Assembly (NCBI GenBank): GCA_963748075.1 | Contig: CAVVHQ010000044.1 | Location: 15,364-79,363, forward strand | Source: VRUE01 sp963748075 | GTDB taxonomy: Bacteria; Actinomycetota; Thermoleophilia; Solirubrobacterales; 70-9 | Direction: 5' to 3' | Length of the DNA stretch: 64,000 bases | In this document: piece after piece, positions 1 to 8,932 of the stretch | How the letters are laid out: the number at the start of each line of letters is the position of its first letter | How positions within the stretch are numbered: position 1 is the first letter of the stretch | Made by a program: the position numbers and the translations under genes | Notes under the pieces: generated by a model | What the model was told of the DNA's origin: nothing | What the model saw: only the letters and a program-made list of their open reading frames with translations | Database searches by the model: none

Positions 1-2986
1 CGCCGCGGCTGCCCGAGCCGCCCGAGCCGGACGTCGAGGCGGCGCTGCGCGACGCCGCGGCGGCGGCCGCCGGGGCGCTGGCGGAGCTGAAGCCGGCCAA
101 CTCGAACCGCGAGCTGCTCGGACGGGCGATCGAGGTGTTGGAGGGAGACCGCGTCCCCGGCCTCGACCGCCTGGGGGAGCTGCGGACGAGGAGCACTGCC
201 GGGGCGATGGCCGGATACCGGGAGGCGATCGAGGCGGCGACCGCGCGCGTCGCCGAGGCGGGCGAGGGTGGCGAGGCCTACCGTCACGTCGCCGAGCTTC
301 TCGAGCTGTTCTCGGCCCGCTTCGCGGCGGCGAAGGTGCGGCGGGCCGGCCTCGACTTCGAGGACCTCCAGCTGCTCGCCGCCCGGCTGCTGGAGGGGAC
401 CGAGGTCGGCGCCGCCTACCAGGCGCGCTTCAGCCACCTGCTGGTCGACGAGTTCCAGGACACCAACCGGCTGCAGCTGCGGCTGGTCGAGGCGCTGCGC
501 GGGCCGGATTGCCGCCTGATGGTCGTCGGCGACGAGCTGCAGTCGATCTACGGCTTCCGCCACGCCGACCTCGACGTCTTCCGCGAGCAGCGCGCCGCGA
601 TCGAGACCGACCCGGGCTCGGGCGCGCTGGCGCTGAGCGGCAACTTCCGCTCCCGCCCCGAGCTGATCGGCGCGGTCAACGCGATCGGCGAGCGGCTGCT
701 CGGCGAGACATACCGGCCGCTGCGGGTCGGCGCCCTGCCGGAAAGCAACGGCCCGGCGGGCGAGGGGCCCGCGGTCGAGCTGCTGCTCACCGGCCGCGAG
801 GGCTGGGACGCGGAGGGGATCGAGCTGCAGCCGGCGGTCGACGCCCGCACCTCGCCCGCCGCCCTGGCCGAGGCGCGCTTCCTGGCGGCGCGGCTGCGCG
901 AGCTGGCCGACGCGGGGGTGGAGCGCGGGGCGATGGTCGTGCTGCTGCGCGCCTTCCGCAATCTCGACGCCTACGAGGACTCGCTGGAGCGGGCCGGGCT
1001 GCGGCCCTACGTGGTCGGCGGGCGCGGCTACTGGTCCCAGCAGCAGGTCGCCGACGTCGGCGCGCTGCTGGCGACGATCGCCAACCCGCTCGACGACCAG
1101 GCGCTGTTCGGGGCGCTCGCCTCCCCCGCCTGCGGGGTGACGCCGGATACGCTCTGGCTGCTCCGCGCCGCCGCCGGCCGGCGCCGCCACGTCTGGCCCG
1201 CGGTCGAGCGGCTCGCCGGGCGGGAGGAGGCGGAGCTGGAGGACCCGGGGCGGCTGGAGGCGATCCCCACCGCAGAGCAAGAGCTGCTGCGCCGCTTCGC
1301 GGCGACGATCGCCGCCCTGCGCCGGCGCGCCCCCCGGCTTCCCCTCGCCGAGCTGATCGACGCGACGGTGGCCGAGACCGGCTACGACCTGGCGGTGCTG
1401 ATGCGCCCCTCCGGCGAGGCCCGCTTCGCCAACGTGCGCAAGCTGATGCGGCTGGCGGCCGAGTTCGAGTCGCGCGAGGGCCGCGACCTGCGCGGCCTGC
1501 TCGACTTCCTCGCCGCCCGCTCCGAGGCCGACGCCGAGGCCGAGGCCGCCACCGCGCTGGAGGGCCACGACGGGGTGCGGATCATGACCGTGCACAGCGC
1601 CAAGGGACTCGAGTTCGACGTGGTCGCCGTCCCCGACCTGGCCCGCAGCCTGCTCGCAGGTTCGGCGAACGCCGCTGCTGACGGTCGGCCGCGAGGCGGA
1701 GGACGCCGCGGGTGGGGATGCGCCTGCGCCGCCTCGGCGCCGCCCCGGTCGACCTCTACTCCTACGGCGAGCTGCGCGAGGAGGGGCGGCGGCGGGACGC
1801 CGGGGAGGAGCTGCGACTGTTCCACGTCGCGGCGACGCGGGCGCGGCGGCGGCTGCTGCTGAGCGGCGTCGTCAAGCCCGAGCCGGAGCGCGAGGCGAGC
1901 CCGCGGACGTCGGTGGTCGAGCGGATCGCCGCGGCGCTCGGGGTCGATCGCGAGCGCGACTCCACCGTCTCGGTGCCGGCGCCGCAGCCGCGCGCCGGCC
2001 TGGAGGCGAGCTTCGAGCCCCCGGAGATCGCCGTCCGCGTCAACCTCGCCTCGCCCGAGCGGGCGGCCGAGCTGTGCGCGCGGCGGGCCGAGCAGGGCGT
2101 CGCGCCGCACCTCGGCGAAGGCCCGGCGCCGCTGGTCGAGCGGCAGCCGCCGGCCGTCCCCAACCGCCCCCTCTCCTATACCGCGATCGGCGCCTACGAG
2201 GACTGCGCCTACCGCTTCTACACGGAGCGCGTCCTGGACCTGGGCGACCGCGGTAGAGGTTTGAGTCGCATACCGGCTCAAACCTCTACCGCGCCGGCCG
2301 CCGGGGACAATGGCGTAACGGCCGACAACCGCGCCGATGCGGCGGCGCGGGGGGCGGCGGTCCACTCGCTGCTCGAGTGGAGCCAGGCGAACGGATGGGC
2401 GGAGCCGGACGGGGAACTGATCCGCCGCCATGCCCTCGCCGCCGGCCTCGAGCTCGGCGACGCAGGAGCGGTCGAGGGCCTGCTCAACCCGGTCCGCGCC
2501 TGGCTGGACTCGGCGCTGTTGCGCGACCGGGTCCGCGCCGCAGGTGTCTCGACGCGGGCCGAGGTCCCGTTACTGCTCGACGTCTCGGGCACCGTCCTGC
2601 GCGGCTCGATCGACCTGCTGGTCGAGCGCGACGGTGAGCCGCCGCTGGTAGTCGACTACAAGACCGACCGCCTCGACGGCGCCTCCCCGCAGGAGCGCGC
2701 CGCCCGCTACGAGACGCAGCGCGACGTCTACGCGCTGGCCGTCGCCGGGGCGCGCGGCGCGGCCGCGGTCGAGGTCGCCTACGTCTTCCTCGAGCGACCC
2801 GAGGAGCCCGATCTCAGCCGACTCGGCCGGGCCGAGATGGAGGCGGGACGGCGACAGCTTGCAGCGACGATCGCGCGGATCTCCGGCGGCGAGTTCCCAC
2901 CTGCCCCGCCCGAGCAGCGCGGCTGGGCGCTCTGCGAGGGCTGCCCGGCCCTCGGCCGCCTCTGCTCGGGGCCCGAGGGCGTCTGA
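1..2986 (+). CDS. UvrD/AddA-like helicase with C-terminal RecB-type nuclease, 5'-truncated and frame-disrupted
   Basis: This is an ATP-dependent DNA helicase-nuclease of the superfamily 1 AddA/AdnB type, expected to process double-strand breaks. The frame is open from the window edge, so the N-terminus with the Walker A motif lies upstream. Visible motifs are DEFQDT (Walker B), GDELQSIYGFR (motif III), GNFRSRPELI (motif IV), VHSAKGLEFD (motif V) and HVAATRA (motif VI). The C-terminal part has the nuclease signature VVDYKTDR and four cysteines (EDCAYRFY, then CEGCPALGRLC) resembling the Fe-S-stapled nuclease domain of AddB, AdnAB and Cas4. Motifs V and VI lie in different frames: the first frame runs to about 1660 and the last frame resumes before 1712, so one or two indels lie between. 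It is either a sequencing error or a real pseudogene. A palindrome at 2249-2293 is translated in frame. It converges on xseB. Confidence 0.87.
2249..2293. repeat. 17-bp perfect inverted repeat inside the helicase-nuclease gene
   Basis: Arms 2249-2265 and 2277-2293 are perfectly complementary, with an 11-nt loop. The palindrome keeps the reading frame and encodes an extra segment (RGRGLSR..AQTST) between the conserved EDCAYRFYTERVLDLG and ARGAAVHSLLEW parts of the nuclease domain. The opposite strand would encode almost the same peptide. It looks like an inserted palindromic element and not a regulatory site. No second copy was seen in this window. Confidence 0.8.
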
Positions 2987-3078
2987 CCGGCGCATCTCGG
3001 CGTCCTCGGTCGCTCACGTAAAGAGCACGCTTCGCTCCCTGCGTCCTTGACCTTCTCGGTTCTCGGTCAGACGCCCTC
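2975..3078. repeat. Palindromic element family I, copy A
   Basis: A 51-nt core (3000-3050, reading on the minus strand) is shared with copies at 4.7, 35.9 and 39.8 kb. It begins CAAGGACGCAGGGAG and ends CGACCGAGGACGC, with a small GCGTG/TACGT hairpin in the centre. The core sits inside a locus-specific 15-bp perfect inverted repeat (2975-2989 and 3064-3078). Those arms contain the last codons and stop codons of both convergent neighbours, so both proteins end in PEGV. Confidence 0.75.
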
Positions 3079-3300
3079 AGGCGGAGCTTGCTCGAGCTTC
3101 GCCGCCAGCTCGTCGAGCCGCAGCTCCTGGAGGCCGGCGCTGACCGCGTCCAGCTCCGCCGCGCAGTAGGTGACCAGCTCGCGACCCTCGCTGCACAGCT
3201 CGAGCGTCTCGCGCAGGCCCGCCTGGCCCGAATCGAGCCGGTCGATGATCTCCTCCAGCCGCTCGACCGCGGCCTCGTAGGACTCAGGCTGCTCGCTCAT
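3067..3300 (-). CDS. xseB: Exodeoxyribonuclease VII small subunit
   Basis: This is the small subunit of exonuclease VII, a 77-residue protein that forms helical assemblies on XseA for bidirectional single-strand degradation in the cytoplasm. The sequence SYEAAVERLEEIIDRLDSG is the family hallmark and the length is typical. It follows xseA with a 4-bp overlap, so the two are translationally coupled. The last codons and stop lie in the right arm of the palindromic element at 2975-3078. Confidence 0.95.
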   Translation of the reverse strand: MSEQPESYEAAVERLEEIIDRLDSGQAGLRETLELCSEGRELVTYCAAELDAVSAGLQELRLDELAAKLEQAPPEGV

Positions 3301-4649
3301 TCGCGCTCCCCGTCGGGTTCGATCTCCGCGCCGACCCGGCCGTCGGCGAAGCGCAGTCTGACGCGTCCGGCGGCGACCGCGGCGGCGGCGCTGGTCACCG
3401 GCTCGCCGTCGGCGTCCTCGGCCAGCGCGTAGCCACGTTCCAGGGTGCGCTCGGGGTCGTGAGCGCGCAGCGCGACGGAAGCGCGGCGCAGGGCGTCGCG
3501 CCGGGCACGCAGCGCGGCGCCGGAGGCGCGGTCGATCGTGGTCGAGCGCCGGCGGTTCGCGGTGGCCTCGGAAGCGGCGCCCTGAACGCCCCGGCGCCTA
3601 ACCCGGTCGAGGACGACCAGCGCGATGCGGCGCTGGAAGGAGAGCTGCTCGCCAACCCGGCGCTCGGAGGCGGCGCGCATCTCCCGCGTCCTCTGGTTGA
3701 GCACAACGCGCTCGCGCCGCAGCGCCCGCGCCGGGCCCCGCGCCAGGGCGACGAGGTGGCGACTGCGGACGCCGATCGCGCCCTCCCCGGCCCGCCGCAG
3801 CGAGCCGGCGCAGCGCTCCAGCCCGCGCCGCGCCTCGACGCAGTCGAGCGGCACGGCCGCCTCGGCGGCGTGGGTCGGGGTCGAGCAGGCGACGGCGGCG
3901 ACGTCGTCGATCAAGGTCGAGTCGCGCTCGTGGCCGACCGCGCTGACCACCGGGACGCGCAGCATCGCCACGGTGCGGCAGAGGGTCTCGTCGCAGAAGG
4001 CCCAGAGGTCGGCGAGGCTGCCGCCGCCCCTGGTGACGACGATCGCCTCGACCTCGGGTCGCGCCGCCAGGTCCTGGATCGCCGCCGCGATCGCCGGCGC
4101 CGCGCGACGGTCCTGCACCGGGGCGAACGCCCAGACGACGCTCCCCGCCCAGCCGCGGCGCCGCAGCCCGGCGAGCAGGTCGCGCCGCGCCGCCCCCGAC
4201 TCCGCGGTGACCACGCCGATCGCCCTCGGCAGCAGCGACCGCGGCAGCTGCTTTTGCAGCTCGAACAGGCCCTCGGCGCGAAGCTGCTTGCGCAGCGCCT
4301 CCAGCCGGGCCAGCAGGTCGCCCTCGCCGGCGAGGCGGAGATGGGTGACTCGGAATGAGAAGGCCGGAGAGGACGTCGCGCTGCCGATGAAGTAGTCCGG
4401 CCCACCCGCCGCGACGAATTCGGCTCCGTCCCGCAGCGCGCCGTCCGGGAGCTCGAGGGCGGCCAATTCGTCGGCCCAGATCGTGCATGGAACCGCGCCC
4501 TCGGCATCGCGTAACTCGAAATAGGTCTGCTTCTGGGTATGCCGCAGGCCGGTGACCTCACCGATCAGCTGGACCCGCGCCCGCTTGCGCAGCTCGTCGC
4601 GAAGGGTCTTCGCATAGCGACCAACCGCAAATGGACCGGGTAGTTCCAC
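3297..4649 (-). CDS. xseA: Exodeoxyribonuclease VII large subunit
   Basis: This is the catalytic subunit of exonuclease VII. The 450 residues show an N-terminal OB-fold (about 1-100, with VQLIGEVTGLR and YFELRD), then the nuclease core with GVVTAESGAARRDLL and the conserved VVTRGGGSLADLWAFCDE and AVGHERDSTLIDDVA motifs. A coiled-coil region and a C-terminal ERGYALAED segment follow. The start is GTG at 4649, giving MELPGPFAVGRYAK, the usual family N-terminus. It leads a two-gene operon with xseB. Confidence 0.96.
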   Translation of the reverse strand: MELPGPFAVGRYAKTLRDELRKRARVQLIGEVTGLRHTQKQTYFELRDAEGAVPCTIWADELAALELPDGALRDGAEFVAAGGPDYFIGSATSSPAFSFRVTHLRLAGEGDLLARLEALRKQLRAEGLFELQKQLPRSLLPRAIGVVTAESGAARRDLLAGLRRRGWAGSVVWAFAPVQDRRAAPAIAAAIQDLAARPEVEAIVVTRGGGSLADLWAFCDETLCRTVAMLRVPVVSAVGHERDSTLIDDVAAVACSTPTHAAEAAVPLDCVEARRGLERCAGSLRRAGEGAIGVRSRHLVALARGPARALRRERVVLNQRTREMRAASERRVGEQLSFQRRIALVVLDRVRRRGVQGAASEATANRRRSTTIDRASGAALRARRDALRRASVALRAHDPERTLERGYALAEDADGEPVTSAAAAVAAGRVRLRFADGRVGAEIEPDGERE

Positions 4650-4670
4650 AAGCTCAGGCTATCCGTGTCC

Positions 4671-4773
4671 GATGACCCGCAAGGCCCAAGCAGATCAAGG
4701 ATGCAGGGAGCGCCGCGTGCTCTGCACGCAAGCGACCGAAGACGCAGATATGCGCCGGGCATCGCGGGTCATC
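4671..4773. repeat. Palindromic element family I, copy B
   Basis: The 51-nt core is at 4695-4745, between the xseA start and the HxlR gene end. The central hairpin is GCGTG, loop CTCTG, then CACGC (4715-4729). The locus-specific outer arms are 4671-4680 and 4764-4773, a perfect 10-bp pair followed inward by partial pairing. The right arm overlaps the stop codon of the HxlR gene. Confidence 0.75.
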
Positions 4774-5107
4774 CGGCGCGCTTCCATTCGCGCGCCCAGG
4801 ACCTGAGCTCGACGATCGCGGGACGGAGCCCGGTCCCGACCACGGTGAGCGAGTATGTGACCCGGACCGGCGAGCCCGCTTCGACCTCGCGCTCGACCAG
4901 GCCCTCGTCCTCCAGCTCGCGCAGCCGCTGCGAGAGCAGCCTGTCCGACATCCCCGGCACGGCCTTGGCCAGCTCGCCGAAGCGCAGCGGACCCTCGGTC
5001 AGGGCGCAGACGATCGCCCCGGTCCAGCGCTTGCCGATCAACTCGATCGCGGCGTGGAAGTGGGGGCAGACGCCCGTCGGATGCTCTGTCGTCGACATCG
5101 CCTCCAC
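4769..5107 (-). CDS. HxlR-family winged-helix transcriptional regulator
   Basis: This 112-residue cytoplasmic DNA-binding protein is of the HxlR family, usually dimeric repressors or activators that respond to redox or electrophile stress. It shows the family pattern: CPHFHAAIELIGKRW near the N-terminus, then GPLRFGELAKAVPGMSDRLLSQRLRELEDEGLVER, the recognition helix and wing. One cysteine, in VCPHF, is placed like sensor cysteines of the family. GTG at 5107 has an AGGA 7 nt upstream; ATG at 5098 is an alternative. It is divergent from the protease gene, with no obvious target enzyme beside it. Confidence 0.9.
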   Translation of the reverse strand: MEAMSTTEHPTGVCPHFHAAIELIGKRWTGAIVCALTEGPLRFGELAKAVPGMSDRLLSQRLRELEDEGLVEREVEAGSPVRVTYSLTVVGTGLRPAIVELRSWAREWKRAG

Positions 5108-5172
5108 GGTCGATCCTGAGCTTACTAAACGTAAGCGATGGGCCCGCCAGCCTGGCCTGCTTCTATTCGCCC

Positions 5173-6315
5173 GTGACCGTTCTCGACTGGGCGATCGTCG
5201 CCTTCACGCTCGCGCTGGCCCTCTGGGGCTACCGGCAGGGGTTGATAGTCGGCGTCCTCACCCTGCTCGGCTTCGGCGCCGGGGCGCTGGCCGGCGGCCG
5301 GGTCGGGCCGCTGCTGCTCAACGAAGGGTCCGAGTCCCCCTACGCGCCGCTGTTCGCGGCGCTCGGCGCGCTGCTGATCGGAGCGCTGGCGGCGGTGACC
5401 TTCGAGAGCCTGGCGCTGGGGCTGCGGGCGCGGCTGATCCGCGGTCGGGCGCTGCGCTTCGTCGACGGCGCCGCCGGCGCGGCGCTGATCGCAGCCGTCT
5501 CGCTCGGCCTGGCCTGGGTGCTGGGCGCCGTCGCCCTGCACGCGCCGGGCACCGCCCAGCTGCGAGTCGACGTGCAGCGCTCGCTGATCCTGCGCGGGCT
5601 CAACGACGCGCTGCCGCCGTCCGGGCCGATCCTCAACGCGCTCGACCGGGTCGACCCGGCGCCGTCGATCGCCGGTCCGACGACGCCCGTCGCCCCGCCG
5701 AACGCGGCGATTGCCTCCGACCCCGACGTGCAGCGGGCGGGTCGCTCCGTGGTCAGGGTGCTGGGCACCGCCTGCGGCCTCGGCGTCGAGGGCTCGGGCT
5801 GGGTCGCCGCCCCGGGAACCGTGGTCACCAACGCACACGTCATCGCCGGCGAGAACGACACCACCGTCACCACCCAGGACGGCGCCTCGCTGGAAGCGAC
5901 GCCGGTCCACTACGACCCCGTCAACGACCTGGCACTGCTCCGCGTCGACTCCCGGCTCGCCGCCCTTCCGATCGCCCCCGACCCGCGGCGCGGCGCGAGC
6001 GGCGCCGTGCTCGGCTACCCCGAGAACGGCCCTTACGCGGTCGCCCCGGCCCGCATGGGCGAGATCCGCTCGGCAGTCAGCGAGGACTCCTACGGCGCCG
6101 GCCCGATCCGTCGCACGATCGCCTCCTTGCGCGGCACGGTCCGCAGCGGCGACTCCGGCGGCCCCCTGGTCGATTCCCGGGGCCGCGTCATGGGCACCGT
6201 CTTCGCCGCAACCACCTCCGGCCCGCCCGGCGGCTTCGCCGTCCCCAACGAAGTCATCCGCTCAGCCCTAACCGAAACGACGGCGCCCGTAGACACCGGC
6301 CCCTGCACGGGCTAG
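5173..6315 (+). CDS. MarP-like membrane-anchored serine protease
   Basis: This 380-residue protein joins an N-terminal CvpA-like region of about four membrane segments (residues 1-125) to a trypsin-like protease domain outside the membrane. That architecture is the same as mycobacterial MarP, which protects cells against acid and oxidative stress. The catalytic triad is visible: His222 in NAHVIAG, Asp252 in NDLALL and Ser328 in GDSGGP. Cysteines at TACGLG and near the C-terminus (TGPCTG) fit the MarP disulfide. The start is GTG at 5173. It is divergent from the HxlR gene, with a 65-bp gap. Substrate unknown. Confidence 0.9.
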   Translation: MTVLDWAIVAFTLALALWGYRQGLIVGVLTLLGFGAGALAGGRVGPLLLNEGSESPYAPLFAALGALLIGALAAVTFESLALGLRARLIRGRALRFVDGAAGAALIAAVSLGLAWVLGAVALHAPGTAQLRVDVQRSLILRGLNDALPPSGPILNALDRVDPAPSIAGPTTPVAPPNAAIASDPDVQRAGRSVVRVLGTACGLGVEGSGWVAAPGTVVTNAHVIAGENDTTVTTQDGASLEATPVHYDPVNDLALLRVDSRLAALPIAPDPRRGASGAVLGYPENGPYAVAPARMGEIRSAVSEDSYGAGPIRRTIASLRGTVRSGDSGGPLVDSRGRVMGTVFAATTSGPPGGFAVPNEVIRSALTETTAPVDTGPCTG

Positions 6316-6348
6316 CGAGGTGGAGGACTCCAAGCAACTCTTGACGGA

Positions 6349-6457
6349 GAGGGTAGGGCACCGCTCCCCGCGGCTTGTACTTTTTCCGCGGCGCGCTCCG
6401 CGGACAGCCGCAAACTGTCTTCGGAAAAAGTTGAGCGGGGAGCGGTGCCCCGCCCTC
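6349..6457. repeat. Palindromic element family II, copy 1
   Basis: A core with inverted CTTTTTCCG (6380-6388) and CGGAAAAAG (6422-6430) is shared, in opposite orientation, with 45073-45136. It is enclosed by locus-specific 23-bp arms (6349-6371 and 6435-6457, two mismatches). A partial second copy of the AAAGTTGAGCGGGGAG segment follows at about 6468. The element fills most of the gap between the protease and PBP genes and has no T-tract, so it is not a classic terminator. Confidence 0.72.
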
Positions 6458-6521
6458 TTCCCACACCAAAAGTTGAGCGGGGAGTAGTACCCGACACCCG
6501 CCCCCACTAAGTTTCCGGGCA

Positions 6522-8243
6522 GTGAACCCCCTGCAGCGGCGCCGCCGTCTCGTCACCCGTGCGCTTCCCCTCGCGATCGTCGCGATAGTCGCCTTCGCGC
6601 TCGGCGCCTCGGCCGGGGCGCCGGGCTCGCCGGAGAAGGAAGCGGCCGGGCGCTTCGCCGAAGCCTGGGCCCACGGAAATCTGACCGCGATGTACGGGGA
6701 GCTGAACGCCGCCTCGCGCCGCTCGGTCAGCAAGAAGGAATTCATCGCCAAGTACCGCGAAGCAGCGGAGGTGGCGACGCTGCGAGAGCTCTCCGCCGGC
6801 TCGCCGGACGACGCGGTCGAGGCGGGCGGGCGCAATCTGGTGCCGGTTCCGATCGATGCCGACACGGTCGCCTTCGGCAGGGTGATCGCCGATCTCGAGC
6901 TGCCCTACGCGGACGGAGGCATCGCCTGGGACCCGAGCCTCGTCTTCCCGGGCCTCGAACGGGGCGAGCACCTCGAGAACCGGGTCGACCTCGCCCCGCG
7001 GGCGCCGATCCTCGCCAGGGACGGCACGTCGCTGGCCGCAGGCCCCGCCGACGCCCGCGAACACCCGCTGGGCAGCGCCGCGATCGACGTGACCGGCGAA
7101 ATCGGCACGGCGAGCGAAGGAGAAGAGACGGCGCTCGCCCGCCGCGGCTTCCCGCCGCAAACGCCAGTCGGGATCAGCGGCATCGAGCAGGCGTTCAACG
7201 CGAGGCTGGCGGGCAGGCCCGGCGGCTCGCTCCTCGCGGTGGCCGACAAGGGCGGCTCGGCGCGGATCATCTCCCAGTCGGAACCGCGAGCCGGCGCCCC
7301 GGTGAAGACGACGATCGACCCCGACCTCCAGCAGGTCGCGGTCTCCGGCCTGGCCGGGCGGGCCGGCGGCGTCGCGGTGCTCGACGCCCGCAACGGCGAC
7401 GTCCGGGCGCTCGCCGGGCAGGCATTCTCGGCGCCGCAGCCGCCCGGCTCGACCTTCAAGATGGTCACCACGACCGCCGCTCTGCAGACGGGCGTCGTCT
7501 CGCTCGACGACGAATTCGAACTCACCGACGGAGTCAACGTCGGCGGCCGCTTCATCAGCAACGCCAACGGCGAGGTCTGCGGCGGCACCTTCCGCGAAGC
7601 GTTTGCCGAGTCGTGCAACGCCGACTTCGCCCCGCTCGGGCCGAAGATCGGCAACGACGACCTGGTCGCGACCGCCGAACGGTTCGGGTTCAACTCGCCG
7701 CCGAAGATCTACGCGTCGGGGATCGTCGAAGCGGTCGACCCGCCCGAGTCGTCGATCCCGACCGAGATCGGCGACGAACTCGACCTCGGCGTCAGCGCGA
7801 TCGGCCAGGGTGAAGTGCTCGCCACGCCCTTGCAGATGGCGATCGTCGCGCAGACGATCAGCAACAACGGGGTCCGCGAGCCGACCTCGCTCGTCGCCAA
7901 CCCCAAGCTGCGGCCCGAGGCGAAGCCGGTGCGGGTGATGTCGAAGAAGATCGCCTCCGAGCTGACCGAACTGATGGTCGGCGTGGTCACCGGCGGCACC
8001 GGCTACGCGGCCGCGATCCCCCAGGCCCAGGTGGCCGGCAAGACCGGCACCGCCGAGCTGGGGCCCAAGCCGGGCGGCGAAGGCGAAGAAGAACCGGAAC
8101 AGATCAAGGACGCCTGGTTCGCCGCCTTCGCCCCGGCCGAGAACGCCCGGCTCGCGGTCGGCGTGCTGCTGATCGAAGCCGAAGCCGCCGGCGGCGAAGT
8201 CGCCGCCCCGGTCGCCGGCCAGCTGCTGTCGGCCGGTATCTAA
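6522..8243 (+). CDS. Class B penicillin-binding protein (transpeptidase)
   Basis: This 573-residue peptidoglycan transpeptidase has one N-terminal membrane anchor (LPLAIVAIVAFALGAS, about residues 14-29). An NTF2-like MecA_N domain follows (KEAAGRFAEAWAHGNLTAMY), then a dimerisation region and the penicillin-binding domain. Active-site motifs are STFK (Ser310), SCN (364-366) and KTG (507-509). It is the elongation or sporulation-type class of PBP2a/PbpA relatives and acts outside the membrane cross-linking peptides. The start is GTG at 6522, just before the positively charged RRRRR anchor. It stands alone, with no rodA or ftsW beside it. Confidence 0.9.
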   Translation: MNPLQRRRRLVTRALPLAIVAIVAFALGASAGAPGSPEKEAAGRFAEAWAHGNLTAMYGELNAASRRSVSKKEFIAKYREAAEVATLRELSAGSPDDAVEAGGRNLVPVPIDADTVAFGRVIADLELPYADGGIAWDPSLVFPGLERGEHLENRVDLAPRAPILARDGTSLAAGPADAREHPLGSAAIDVTGEIGTASEGEETALARRGFPPQTPVGISGIEQAFNARLAGRPGGSLLAVADKGGSARIISQSEPRAGAPVKTTIDPDLQQVAVSGLAGRAGGVAVLDARNGDVRALAGQAFSAPQPPGSTFKMVTTTAALQTGVVSLDDEFELTDGVNVGGRFISNANGEVCGGTFREAFAESCNADFAPLGPKIGNDDLVATAERFGFNSPPKIYASGIVEAVDPPESSIPTEIGDELDLGVSAIGQGEVLATPLQMAIVAQTISNNGVREPTSLVANPKLRPEAKPVRVMSKKIASELTELMVGVVTGGTGYAAAIPQAQVAGKTGTAELGPKPGGEGEEEPEQIKDAWFAAFAPAENARLAVGVLLIEAEAAGGEVAAPVAGQLLSAGI

Positions 8244-8249
8244 CGACTA

Positions 8250-8801
8250 CTAGAGGTCGAGCGTGACCGCGGCCGGCCCCTCGGGCCCGGGAATCGAGAG
8301 GATCAGCGGCCGGTTCTCCGAGGCGGCGGCGGGCAGCCGGAAGAGGACCAGCGAGCCCTCGATCGGGCCCTGCTGGGGAGTCGAGTCGAGCACCGGCACC
8401 TGTTCCTGCGGTTCGACTTCGCCGCCGAAGGGCAGCGCGTAGAGGCTTTCGCTGGGGATCGCCTCGAAGGCCGTCTGGTCGGCATCGGTGATGGCCAGCG
8501 AGTCGGGTAGCCGGTGCGGCGATTCGTCCTCGTTCTGGACTTCGAGGAAGACGCCGAAGTAGGCGGAGCCGGGGGGCGGCGGCGGCTGGCCGGCCAGGTA
8601 GGCGGAGTCCTCGTTGTCGTTGGGGTTGAGGAAGCGGGAGAAGACGACGTTGTACTGGAGCTCGCCCAGCTTCACCGGCTCGCCCTCGGCCACGTCCTTG
8701 GAGTCGCTCGACCAGCCGCAGGCGGCGAGCGCGACCGCCGTGACGGCGAGCGCCAGAGCGGCGAGCAGCGGCAGCGCGAGGTCGGGTCGGCGGCGGCTCA
8801 T
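8250..8801 (-). CDS. Putative lipoprotein
   Basis: This 183-residue protein starts MSRRRPDLALPLLAALALAV and has a lipobox ending LAAC|GW at about residue 28, so it should be a membrane-anchored lipoprotein. The mature part is a single beta-rich domain: it contains VVFSRFLNPND and FGVFLEVQNEDES, resembling the DUF4352/telomeric-repeat-like immunoglobulin fold of extracellular lipoproteins. A proline run (PPPPPG) lies mid-protein. It converges on the PBP gene with 6 bp between stops. Ligand or partner unknown. Confidence 0.8.
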   Translation of the reverse strand: MSRRRPDLALPLLAALALAVTAVALAACGWSSDSKDVAEGEPVKLGELQYNVVFSRFLNPNDNEDSAYLAGQPPPPPGSAYFGVFLEVQNEDESPHRLPDSLAITDADQTAFEAIPSESLYALPFGGEVEPQEQVPVLDSTPQQGPIEGSLVLFRLPAAASENRPLILSIPGPEGPAAVTLDL

Positions 8802-8932
8802 CGGCGGCGTGAGTCTATTGAGACTCGAGCTGGTCGCGCGGCCTGCGCAGTCCTGCGGGAAACCCCCGATGCCGCAAGTTTGCGAGGAACGATACGATTG
8901 CCAGTGCGGAGGGTGCCGGAAGGAGTAGAGCC

